Shown here piece after piece: positions 19,567 to 27,690 of a stretch of 64,000 nt of DNA. Under the pieces are notes generated by a model. The model worked only from the letters and a program-made list of their open reading frames with translations. It searched no databases and was not told the origin of the DNA. How positions within the stretch are numbered: position 1 is the first letter of the stretch; every line of letters begins with the position of its first letter. Made by a program: the position numbers and the translations under genes. Source of the stretch: DSOI01 sp041394885 (lineage in GTDB: Bacteria; Acidobacteriota; Terriglobia; Bryobacterales; Bryobacteraceae); NCBI GenBank assembly GCA_041394885.1, contig JAWKHI010000019.1:1-64000 (forward strand). The letters are read 5' to 3'.

Positions 19567-20860
19567 TTGGGTGGGCAAAACGAAGACGATGATCTCGCAG
19601 ATGCTCTATGATACGCAGGAAGCCATGACGCAGATGAGGCATCACGGCACGGGCGGCGCCGGGGCGGTGGATTTGAAGCGTCGAGTTGTGGGGTGGATCC
19701 AGGGACGAACCGGCTTTCTTGTGTTAGTTATGATCCGAATGGCAACCAGGAGAACAAGATCAGCGGAGTTACCGTTAGCGCGTACGACATCGAGAACCTA
19801 TTACTGAAGTGAGACGTGTCAGGTGAGGAGTACCGGTATGGTCCGCATAACATGCGCGTGTGGCGTCGGAGATGAAGGTGGTGGGAGGAGAATTTGAGTA
19901 TGCCGGAGATGTTACTGTCTCCGGTACTTTGAGGACTCCGGGGCGATGGAACCGGTATGTGGGGTTGCGGTGCGTTGGGAGGGGAGTGTGGGGGGGACGA
20001 TCACCTGGGGAACGGGAACAGGGGCGAAGCCTTATAGGGGAGCAGGATGGGCGGATTTGGGGTGCACGATCAGGATGGGAAGGGGCTGCATTATGCGGAC
20101 CAGCGGTATCATTATTCGAATCGGGGGCGGTTTTGAGGGCGGATCCGTACCGGGCGAGTGGGGGGCGTGGGATCCGGTGTCGTGGAACCGGTATTCGTAT
20201 GTCGAGGGGGATCAGTGGGACTTAGTGATCCGACAGGGTTGATGCTCGCGAGGCCATTACGATCCAGCGACAGTCATGTCATTTCTCTACCCGGACCAAG
20301 CACGGATTATCCTGATGCCACAGATCGACCTGACTCGACCGGCGAACGTGAACTCCGAATGGGACGACCTGTCAGGCGATGCCGACCCGAGATGTGACAC
20401 TGACTGTTTAACAAGCGAGCATTGCTCAATGCATCAAGGAGAGTCGAAGCCTCGCGTGACCAGCTAGAAGAAGCAGCCGGAAGGACACACAATGTCGACT
20501 GGCGTCTACTAGCAGCGTTGAGGTATCCGTGAAACCGGCTTCCAGAACATCGCCCAGCCGGATGGGCAAGGGCGCGGGGGTCTTTCAAATTGACATCCGG
20601 CCAAAACCCCTCCGTGACCGCTGCGCAGGCGGCGGAGTTGACCTTGCTGCCGGATTTGCTGCACAATTTCTATCTTCCGCCCTTGATCGAGTCCTCAGCG
20701 TGGGTTACAGACCCGGCGCAGGCAGGGCGTTTAGCAGCGACTTCCTACAGCCGGGGACTACCCCGCGTACTCAACCGAGTACGCCAAGGGCGAACGCCGG
20801 ACTCGATCGACGGATTTCGCCAGAGGTAACTATGACCAGAATGTTCTCGACTTAGGGGAA
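19567..20860 (+). pseudogene. RHS-repeat protein remnant with RHS core and lysozyme-like C-terminal tip
   Basis: RHS/YD signatures occur in several frames. QMLYDTQEAMTQMRHHG lies near 19600. SYDPNGNQENKISG, SAYDIENLLLK and EEYRYGPHNMRVW lie near 19725-19860. The RHS core follows: GLHYADQRYHYSNRGRF, then in a new frame ADPYRASGGAWDPVSWNRYS ending near DPTG at about 20235. After the core, NVDWRLLAAL, TGFQNIAQPDGQGAG and FQIDIR, then in another frame NPSVTAAQAAEL, resemble a lysozyme/transglycosylase-like tip. RGNYDQNVLDLG near 20825 fits its end. At least five frame changes make it a pseudogene. Confidence 0.75.
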
Positions 20861-21649
20861 TGTTTTCAGTGAAAGTACGCATCTCTGACTCTTTTGCCAA
20901 GAAAATACGTACAACCGAAAAAAGCCCTGCGATCCTTGTTGGCGCCTACCATTCCATGGCGAGTTCGAGCAGGTGCAGCTCTTACGCAGTTCTTGTTGGC
21001 GGCGTTCTGATGGGACAACAGCCCCAGCGGGCGGTGACTCTCCTGGGCTGGTCATCCGGTACTGGGTCTGGGGTTTTTGTGCTCGGCCGGCGCGAGCAGG
21101 TTTCAGTGAGTTCCGGAAGGGGGAAACACGAGTGAGTTTCGAGGGTGCCCAGAAGTTTTGGATTGGGCGTGGGCTACATAGATACAAAGACGGCAAAACG
21201 AGGTAATGAAAGCCGGTGTCTTATTTCTTCGATTCGGTTTGTGAACCGCACCGACCAGCGGCTCGCGGCCGCGGCGGGAGCGATGCATCGGCTACTGATT
21301 GAAATGATGGGCGACGAGAACTTCTGCGATTCAGGGTTGGGCCGTCAGTCCTGAGGTGATTGTGTCATTTAAGAGGCGAGTGCTTGGCCTGCTGCGTCGG
21401 AAGCGTTCCTGAGGATCTGGTGATAACCCGCGGTTTCTTCTGGCCGACTTGAGATCTCAGTATGGCCGGGAAGCCTGGTTGATCAGGACAGCACTATCGC
21501 CATGAGCTTCGAAGCAGCCCTCGTGGTCCAGAGCTCGATGCCTCCGTGGAGACTCCCGAAAGGGGTCTACCGATTGCTCAACTGCTCGGCTCTGACGCCA
21601 GAGCAGTAGCCTGATCTGACGGTAGCGCGGCCTGACAACGTGGGTATCT
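20861..21649. other. Unassigned stretch of the decayed region
   Basis: Only short open frames occur, none recognisable. Base composition and frequent stops resemble the flanking RHS remnants, so this is probably further degraded DNA between two of them. No tRNA, inverted-repeat pair or transposase fragment was seen. Confidence 0.4.
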
Positions 21650-22015
21650 CGTCGGCCAGCCGTACCTGGATGGGTATGGCGCGGACGACGGGTGCTGGAG
21701 ACGCTGGGCGGGGCAGATTCTGTACAATGCGCATGGAGACATAACGCAGATGAAGCATCACGGCAATAGCGGTGCGACGGTGACGCAGACGGAGATGCGG
21801 AAGTACAACATTCTCAGTCAATTGACTCGGGTTTCGGCGGGCGGGGGGCGGGCCGGTGGATTTGAACTACACGTATTCGTCGACGCAAAACAACGGGAAG
21901 ATCACACAGTTGGTGAACGCGGTGAACTCAATGAGCGTAGAAGCGGTAGTTTCCCAGTACGACCGGCGATCGACACTGGTACTACTATGAATGGAATCAT
22001 GGTCCAGATTGTGTA
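21650..22015 (+). pseudogene. Second RHS-repeat remnant
   Basis: GQILYNAHGDITQMKHHGNS is followed by KYNILSQLTRVSAGG. Then, after a frame change, LNYTYSSTQNNGKITQLVNA and VVSQYD appear. This is the repeat pattern that normally lies upstream of an RHS core. The frame changes near 21860 and the reading stops before 22020. Because this repeat part lies downstream of the core remnant, either two RHS genes decayed here or the locus was rearranged. Confidence 0.7.
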
Positions 22016-22080
22016 GCCTATCCAGGCTATGAGACATCGAAAGACGATTCTGGGTCTGCGTGGCGCGAGATGCAAAAAAC

Positions 22081-22587
22081 ATGATGGAGAACTGCACGAG
22101 ATTGTTTGCACGCTATCGAGAGATCATGCGGCTGGTATGGAATCTTGGGTTGCAGTCCGACCCAGGTTTGCGTGCTCTGGGATGGGGGGGTATCGAACCC
22201 TTCGACGCAGCGATGGCAAAACTGTTCGAAGCTATGGTGCTACGACCTGTCGGAGTGAGTAGTCGAGTTTCAGACTGCTGCACTCCTGGATCTTCCTGGC
22301 GCTTTCTCGTCGAGGCTAGAGTCGGCGCTCAGTTGCTTGTCGACAGGAATCTTCCATCAGACCCGGCGCATGTCTGGGAAACTCCAAGAACCGAGCTGCG
22401 TCAGGGTTCGCATGATCTACGGTTCCTGCGCTTCTTCGACTGGCATCGAGTCGATTCGATAGACTGCGCTTTGATCGAAGTCTTGATTGAGCGCTCCGAC
22501 GACGCACCCGACTTAGTGGGCCGGCATGCCCTGGTAGAGTGGGCCGGATGTGCGGTCTGGACAGAGATCGACGCTAGTTTGTTGTAG
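22081..22587 (+). CDS. Hypothetical protein, orphan ORF in the RHS graveyard
   Basis: The 168-residue frame has coherent, protein-like composition (LFARYREIMRLVWNLGLQSD, FLRFFDWHRVDSIDCALIEV, LVGRHALVEWAGCAVWTEID). Unlike its surroundings it has no internal stops. Its codons are less GC-biased than neighbouring genes, with AGA, CTA, ATA and TTA used, which suggests an outside origin. It lies at the end of the RHS remnants, where an immunity gene would be expected, but I recognise no immunity family. The start is uncertain: ATG at 22081, or GTG or TTG further in. Confidence 0.5.
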   Translation: MMENCTRLFARYREIMRLVWNLGLQSDPGLRALGWGGIEPFDAAMAKLFEAMVLRPVGVSSRVSDCCTPGSSWRFLVEARVGAQLLVDRNLPSDPAHVWETPRTELRQGSHDLRFLRFFDWHRVDSIDCALIEVLIERSDDAPDLVGRHALVEWAGCAVWTEIDASLL

Positions 22588-22589
22588 TG

Positions 22590-22750
22590 GCTCCATCTGG
22601 CGCCAGGATGCGGTCCCGGCTCAGCCGCACCACGAAATTCCGCGGCGCGCCGATCTGCAATCCAGACTGGCCGCCTCCATCGAGATCAAGGGATCCCCTG
22701 ACCCGCGTTCAACGGTCAACGGTCTTCCCGACCCAAACGTCGTTGCTCCC
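22590..22750 (-). pseudogene. Relic of a paralogue of the secreted protein gene at 33541-35673
   Basis: On the minus strand this stretch reads NDVWVGKTV, stop, SLDLDGGGQSGLQIGAPRNF, VVRLSRDRI. The intact gene at 33541-35673 ends NDVWIGKT, TLDLDGDGQPELRLSAPRNF, VVQLSQRRI. The DNA is visibly similar too (22606-22745 against 33630-33765). Only the C-terminal part is left, with an internal stop. It is a truncated duplicate. Confidence 0.75.
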
Positions 22751-22830
22751 TGCTCGGGGCGAAGAACGATGCGCGACACGGCGGAACGGCTGAATGCCGG
22801 CCCGCCTGCGGCTTTGGTAGCATACAGACC

Positions 22831-23565
22831 ATGTTCACCAAGGAACGAGTGGGCGGTGCTCTGTTCACGCTTCTCTGTCTGGGGATCGCCGTGCTAGACT
22901 ACTTTCGCGAGAAACCCCTTCATCCCGAATTTCTCGCACTCTTATTCCTCGCGGCGGCGCCTTGGGCTCTGCCGTGGCTCGCTACGCTGGTGAAGTCCCT
23001 GAAAGTCGGCGGCATGGACTTGAGCTTTCGAGAAATGCAGGCCCAGATCGAGGAAAATCGCGAAGTCATCAATGCCACTGCATCCGCGGTCGTGGGCGTG
23101 GGGAAAGCTCCCGGGACAACTCCAGCCCCAACCGCGTTCGACTCGGGCGCAGTCAGCCACGACGTGGTGGCCGCCGATGACGAGGGTCCGGCCAATCCAG
23201 CCGCGGCCGCCGCCGATCCGGACGATCCCAACTTCAGCCGGTTCGGAAATAAGCCAGTGGCCGGAGGGCGCAGGCTCTCGGCAACCGTCAAGCCGTTTCC
23301 GGGCTCGGCGGATCTGTTCATGATTCACGCCTCGGTTACTTCCACCGATGCGGCACAGCCTCTCCGTGATGGAACCAAGGTCAGGTTCCACTTACATCCC
23401 ACTTTCCGGCCTCCGGAAGTTACAGTCGAGGCTGTCGACGGCGCCGCCGCGATTGACCGCGTGGCCTGGGGCTGGTTCACCGTCGGCGCGGAAGTGGATG
23501 GACAGAGGCTCGGCCTGCCACTGAATACCGTGCGCGGCGCGCCAGAGCTGTTCAAGTCGCGATAG
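22831..23565 (+). CDS. Membrane-anchored pYEATS-like domain protein
   Basis: The 244-residue protein has two membrane helices (about residues 8-24 and 33-52) and a charged helix (MDLSFREMQAQIEENREVIN). A Pro/Ala/Asp-rich linker leads to a C-terminal beta domain (about 150-240) with KVRFHLHPTFRPPEVTVEA and VAWGWFTVGAEVDG. That pattern resembles the prokaryotic YEATS (pYEATS) domain reported in NTP-dependent conflict systems, where it is thought to sense or bind a ligand or modified peptide. Its 3' end overlaps the convergent C25-like protease gene by 14 bases. The Arg at the C-terminus follows ELFKS. Confidence 0.72.
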   Translation: MFTKERVGGALFTLLCLGIAVLDYFREKPLHPEFLALLFLAAAPWALPWLATLVKSLKVGGMDLSFREMQAQIEENREVINATASAVVGVGKAPGTTPAPTAFDSGAVSHDVVAADDEGPANPAAAAADPDDPNFSRFGNKPVAGGRRLSATVKPFPGSADLFMIHASVTSTDAAQPLRDGTKVRFHLHPTFRPPEVTVEAVDGAAAIDRVAWGWFTVGAEVDGQRLGLPLNTVRGAPELFKSR

Positions 23566-25006
23566 CAGCGACGGGCGGCATGTCTTTCACGCGCAGGCGG
23601 ACAGCCGGATCGCCGTGCAGCATATAGTTCCGGGCATCGTCGCGAGCCACCCAGAGGTTCGCCACTTGCGATTGTGTGAACCTACCATCGCCTGTCTTGA
23701 GCGAGTCAATGCCCTTGAGAAGTTCCGTCGATAGAGCCGCCCAGCGGAAGTTGAATTGATCGGTGGCGTTGCCGAGACGATACCCATTCATCAGCTTGAT
23801 CAGGACATCCCGGAAGCCCTGGTTCTGTGGCTGCCCTTTGGTCGAATACGAGTAGCCGAAGGCCTTGTCGACGTGCCCCAGCACCGCCAGCGCTCCGTTC
23901 TCCCGGCCGAGCAACGCTTGCGGCAGCCGCGCCAACATCGGGCTCGGCGCGATAGGAATACCATCGCCGTTCTCGTCACGCTTGTAAGTGTCGAACCGGG
24001 GCCATCCGCCGCCGTAACATGCGAACAGGAAATGAATCATGCCGTGAACCTTCGTATTTGCGGGAAGGTCACGGGCTGCGTAGTAGTGGTCCGCTTTAGC
24101 CGGTCCGCCGGGCCAATCCTGACACAATAACGCGCCTTGCGTCTCGATCAGGTGCTTGCTGTCCGGCGCGCGGAGCAAGCCGTGAGAGCCAGTGAATAAC
24201 AACGCCGGCGTTCCCCCGGGGGCTTCGCCGCTCCACAGACCTCGGAGCTTGTCCTTCGTCGCGTCCGCGCCCATGAAGAGCTGAAGCGCGAACTTTTGGC
24301 GCTGCCCGAAATGCCCTTGGATCCATGGATCGAAGACGTTCGCGTAGAGGACCTTGGAAGCCTCGTCGAACTCCTGATGGGTGCCGAACAGCGCCAATTG
24401 ACGCGAGGTAGTTATTTCCGCGGCCTTCTCGTAGTCGATTACGGACTTCGCATAGCAGCCAAACTCCTCGGGGGTCGAGAACCACAGCCGTCCGACGCCC
24501 CAATAGAGATCGAGCTCATACTGAAACTCGAAGGATATCTCTTCCGGCGAGGCTACGATCAAGACGTAGAACGGAACGCCGTTGGCTGGGTCCACCACCT
24601 GCATGGTCGCGTTGCGCGGTGGCGTCGCGAGCCATTCCGCGGCGGATTGGCCGGGCTGATAGTCCTCGAAAACCTTGAAGAACTCACCGCTTTCGACCTC
24701 ATTCTTCCTGTGCTCCAGTAGGGGCTTCAACTCCTGTTTGATCGCCTCACTGACGGACGGCCCGTAGAGCACCGCCCAACCAGCCTGAGCCAAGTCCTCA
24801 GCGACCATGTCTCCTCCGACGATCCCGAGATGGGCTTCGTTGGACTCGGCCTTGGCCTTTATGATGCCCTGCGACAAGGAGCCGCCGGGTCCCTTGGTCC
24901 GCAAGGCCCGCATTGCTCCCCGATCGATGGGCTGTTCGAAGTCACCGCTATCGGCATGAACGCCGAGGGGAACGGGCATAGTAGCGGCTGCGGGGGTGTC
25001 TGGCAT
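23552..25006 (-). CDS. C25/caspase-like (clan CD) peptidase of a conflict locus
   Basis: The 484-residue protein has TPALLFTGSHGLLR (His near residue 275) and MIHFLFACYGGGWPRF (Cys near 330). The His-Gly and Ala-Cys pairs at the ends of two hydrophobic strands are the clan CD (gingipain/caspase) catalytic dyad. The N-terminal 200 residues are family-specific. The frame continues upstream to 25249, but that part is the shadow of the small peptide gene in another frame; the ATG at 25006 is the first Met after it. No strong ribosome site is visible, so the start is the weakest point. It sits 70 bases after the small peptide gene on the same strand. Confidence 0.72.
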   Translation of the reverse strand: MPDTPAAATMPVPLGVHADSGDFEQPIDRGAMRALRTKGPGGSLSQGIIKAKAESNEAHLGIVGGDMVAEDLAQAGWAVLYGPSVSEAIKQELKPLLEHRKNEVESGEFFKVFEDYQPGQSAAEWLATPPRNATMQVVDPANGVPFYVLIVASPEEISFEFQYELDLYWGVGRLWFSTPEEFGCYAKSVIDYEKAAEITTSRQLALFGTHQEFDEASKVLYANVFDPWIQGHFGQRQKFALQLFMGADATKDKLRGLWSGEAPGGTPALLFTGSHGLLRAPDSKHLIETQGALLCQDWPGGPAKADHYYAARDLPANTKVHGMIHFLFACYGGGWPRFDTYKRDENGDGIPIAPSPMLARLPQALLGRENGALAVLGHVDKAFGYSYSTKGQPQNQGFRDVLIKLMNGYRLGNATDQFNFRWAALSTELLKGIDSLKTGDGRFTQSQVANLWVARDDARNYMLHGDPAVRLRVKDMPPVAAIAT

Positions 25007-25030
25007 GGCGTTTGGTCGAAAATTGCAGAT

Positions 25031-25057
25031 GGAAGCGCAGTTTGCAAGCTGCGCTCC
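25031..25057 (-). other. Hairpin between the small peptide and the protease genes
   Basis: AGCGCAG and CTGCGCT form a perfect seven-base stem with an eight-base loop, extendable with one bulge. It lies just after the small peptide stop and ahead of the protease start. It lacks a T-run and may set the relative expression of the two genes. Confidence 0.45.
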
Positions 25058-25076
25058 CTGTTGGCGGTGGAGAAGG

Positions 25077-25274
25077 CTATTGTTTGTTGTCGCCCTCGCC
25101 CTCCGTGGCGGAAGGGCTCTCCTCGGCGTCGATCGGATGCGAAACGCCCGAGCTGTCGTCCACTTCCTCGTCGGCTTCGATGGGATGCGAAACGCCGGAA
25201 CTGTCGTCGGCGCCCGCACACTGGAAGCCGGGTAGGGGCAGGGGATCATTCGTGACGCGCGTATTCATATACAT
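25077..25274 (-). CDS. Small acidic peptide (65 aa) with duplicated 16-residue motif
   Basis: The ATG at 25274 lies 14 bases after the kinase stop, with GAGGAC just upstream. The peptide starts MYMNTRVTNDPLPLPGFQCA. It then has two near-identical units, DDSSGVSHPIEADEE (residues 23-37) and DDSSGVSHPIDAEES (39-53), and an acidic tail. The two 48-base units differ mainly at silent third positions, so selection has held the amino acids. There is no signal peptide or membrane segment. I recognise no family. Between a CHAT/STAND/kinase set and a C25-like protease, a role as a processed substrate or signal peptide is an inference. Confidence 0.7.
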   Translation of the reverse strand: MYMNTRVTNDPLPLPGFQCAGADDSSGVSHPIEADEEVDDSSGVSHPIDAEESPSATEGEGDNKQ

Positions 25275-25288
25275 GGTAGGTCCTCGAT

Positions 25289-27622
25289 TCAGTGGGATGT
25301 TCTGGGAACGTTGTTGATGATAGCCTTGTAGCGCGGATCGCCCCGCAAGGCGGAAAGAGCGCTATCGCGCTCGAGAAAAGCAACTGGGCGGCCTTTGGCT
25401 ATCGCCCGGCCCAAAAACTGCAGCGCTTCCTCGCGATGATGCAGTAGCTCGAATCCCGCCGCGGCCATATGAAGGATGCTGGGACTCTCGGGCGCTAGCG
25501 CCGCTGCCTGCCGTAAAAGAGCTACGCTCTCGGGTTGTTTGCCGATGATTGCATAGTATAGCCCTAAGTCCGCCAATAAAGATGGCTGGCTCTTTTGCTG
25601 CTTCCGCAACTCTTCGGCGAGCGAAATAGCCTTCAGGTAGGCCTCTCGGATCTTCGACGGATCCTCACCCAGCCGGGAATACATCTCGCCGAGTTGCCCC
25701 CAAGCGGGATAGTGGGAGCCGTCCTGCCCGATCGCATTCCGGAAGGCCTCCGCCGCTTCCGCGAACTTACCTTCTTCTTCTAATACCCGACCAAGATTGT
25801 AGAAAGGGTTGGCGCTCGGTTCGATCCGGATCGCCTGCTCCAGGCTGGCTCGCGCCGCCGGCAACTGATTGAGCCGCCAGTAGGCGATTCCGAGATTGTT
25901 CAGCGCGCGGGCGTTGTCTGGGGTGAGGCTCACTGCTTTCTGGTATTGAACGGCGGCGGCATCAAATCTCCCGGCACGAAGATAGTAATATCCGAACTCA
26001 TTCGCCAGCCGCCAGTTTCCGGGATCCAACTCGATGGAGTTACGGAATGTCGACTCTACTTCTCCGGTTCGACCCTGCCGGTAGTAAAGCTCAGCCAGCG
26101 CCGAGTATACTTCCGCATTCCGGCTGTCTATCCGCATAGCCTCGGAAAGCTCTTCAGCCGCGAGATCGTTCTGCCCGGTTTCGGTATAGAGCATGCCGAG
26201 CGTGACATGAGCGGAGGCCAACTCCGGGTTAAGCGCCAGGGCTTGGAGGCTGGCCGCGCGGGCCGGTTCCACATAGGCGGTATCGCGCAACTGCCAGAAC
26301 TGGAGAAAGTTCGCCCGTCCCAGGTCCGCCCAGGCAGGCGCGTAGCGCGGATCCTGTCCGGTCGCCCGTTGTAACAGAGGGATCGCCGTCTCGAGAGCCT
26401 GTGGTCTGTAGTAGTGCTCCACAAGGCCACGTGCACGAAGATAGTCCTGCCGGGCGCTGGCGACAGCGGGCGACTCTGTACGAATCAGCGCATGCCGCGT
26501 GCGCGGAACCGCGAGGAACAGGGCCAAAGCAGCCACCGGGGCGAGCATCCATGCGCGAAACCAACGCCGGCGCGGATGCGGTGGCAGCGGCAGTTCCACT
26601 GAGCCTTGTCCAAAGCCCATCGCGTCGGTCAGAGCCGAAATCATTTGCCCCGCGCTACTGTAGCGCTTGGCCGGATCTGGATTGGCCGCCGTCTCCACCA
26701 CGCGGGCTAACGCCTCGGGCAGGTCAGGGCGAAGGTCGAGCACCGAGGCGCGCGGCCCCGACTCATGACGAAGGCGCATTTCCGACAACCGGGAAGCCTC
26801 GAAGGGAAACTTGCCCGTCAGCAAATGAAAAAGGACCACACCGAGTGCGTAGATATCGCTCCCGACGGTTGCCGGTTGGCCGGACAAGAGCTCGGGAGCC
26901 ATGTAGGCGGGAGTGCCACTCATGACGTCGTGCTGTCCGTGGTCTTGCGTGAGACCAAAATCCATCAGCAGAATCCGCCCGCCCTCCTCGCGCATCGCGT
27001 TCGCGGTCTTAATGTCACGATGAAGCAATCCGGCCGCATGCACGGCGGCGACAGCACGACAGAGGTCAACACCGATGTGAGCGGCCTCCTCCGGTCCGAA
27101 GGGACCCTGCGCGGCCAGCAGCGCGGACAGCGTCTTTCCCCTTACGAAATCGCTCCAAAACCCGACCCGGCCGTCGTGCCGGTCCACACCGTGGATGGGC
27201 ACCACATTGTTGTGTCTCACGCGAGCAATGGCGCGCGCTTCGCGAAGGAGAGCTCTAGCTTCGCTCTCCCGGTCCATTCCGCGAGGCAGGAGCAGTTTGA
27301 GTGCAACCTCGCGCTCCAGGGTCGTATCGAAGGCGCGATACACCTCGCCGAAGGCGCCTTGGCCCACCTTTTCCAGGATCTCGAATGGACCCCATCTCTT
27401 GGGCGCCGGAGCGCCGGCCGTAGACAAGCCGGCGGCGGGTCGAGCGGGGGAGGCCTCATCGGCGCCACGAGATACGTACTGGGATACTTGCTCGCGAAGC
27501 TCTGGTTCGGTAATCGTTTCGAGAAATTCCAGGCGTGCAGAATCCTCCAGGCGCATTGCTTCGTCGAACAGGCGTTGTAGCCTGGACCGGTCGCCGGGCT
27601 GCCGAGAATCAAACGGGGCCAT
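25289..27622 (-). CDS. Membrane Ser/Thr protein kinase with TPR repeats
   Basis: The 777-residue protein has a short N-terminal helical domain and a Hanks-type kinase domain (residues 78-335). The glycine loop is VGQGAFGEVY, with catalytic Lys K109, HRDIKTANAM at 201-210, DFG at 221-223 and GTPAYMAPE, so it looks active. A membrane helix (about 356-373) and eight or more TPR units follow to about residue 770 (for example PDNARALNNLGIAYWRLNQL). I take the ATG at 27622; a GTG at 27670 is possible, but a TATACT hexamer (27657-27662, minus) that could be a -10 lies inside that extension. It follows the STAND gene closely. Confidence 0.9.
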   Translation of the reverse strand: MAPFDSRQPGDRSRLQRLFDEAMRLEDSARLEFLETITEPELREQVSQYVSRGADEASPARPAAGLSTAGAPAPKRWGPFEILEKVGQGAFGEVYRAFDTTLEREVALKLLLPRGMDRESEARALLREARAIARVRHNNVVPIHGVDRHDGRVGFWSDFVRGKTLSALLAAQGPFGPEEAAHIGVDLCRAVAAVHAAGLLHRDIKTANAMREEGGRILLMDFGLTQDHGQHDVMSGTPAYMAPELLSGQPATVGSDIYALGVVLFHLLTGKFPFEASRLSEMRLRHESGPRASVLDLRPDLPEALARVVETAANPDPAKRYSSAGQMISALTDAMGFGQGSVELPLPPHPRRRWFRAWMLAPVAALALFLAVPRTRHALIRTESPAVASARQDYLRARGLVEHYYRPQALETAIPLLQRATGQDPRYAPAWADLGRANFLQFWQLRDTAYVEPARAASLQALALNPELASAHVTLGMLYTETGQNDLAAEELSEAMRIDSRNAEVYSALAELYYRQGRTGEVESTFRNSIELDPGNWRLANEFGYYYLRAGRFDAAAVQYQKAVSLTPDNARALNNLGIAYWRLNQLPAARASLEQAIRIEPSANPFYNLGRVLEEEGKFAEAAEAFRNAIGQDGSHYPAWGQLGEMYSRLGEDPSKIREAYLKAISLAEELRKQQKSQPSLLADLGLYYAIIGKQPESVALLRQAAALAPESPSILHMAAAGFELLHHREEALQFLGRAIAKGRPVAFLERDSALSALRGDPRYKAIINNVPRTSH

Positions 27623-27690
27623 CCGATGCGAGGAAATCCTTTGTCTCGCGAACCCAAGTATACCGAACACTCCGCAAAAGGGTGAGATGT

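Noticed and set aside
22081..22587. Naming the orphan ORF as an RHS immunity protein
   Set aside because: Only its position suggests this; no immunity family motif was recognised, so it is left as hypothetical.
19250..22750. Transposon or prophage as the source of the decayed region
   Set aside because: No transposase, integrase or terminal inverted-repeat pair could be read; the legible parts are RHS, one unknown gene and a paralogue relic.
25077..25274. Reading the repeat peptide as a chance frame
   Set aside because: The duplicated units differ mainly at third positions, the ATG has a ribosome site and the spacing to the kinase stop is 14 bases, so I kept it as a gene.
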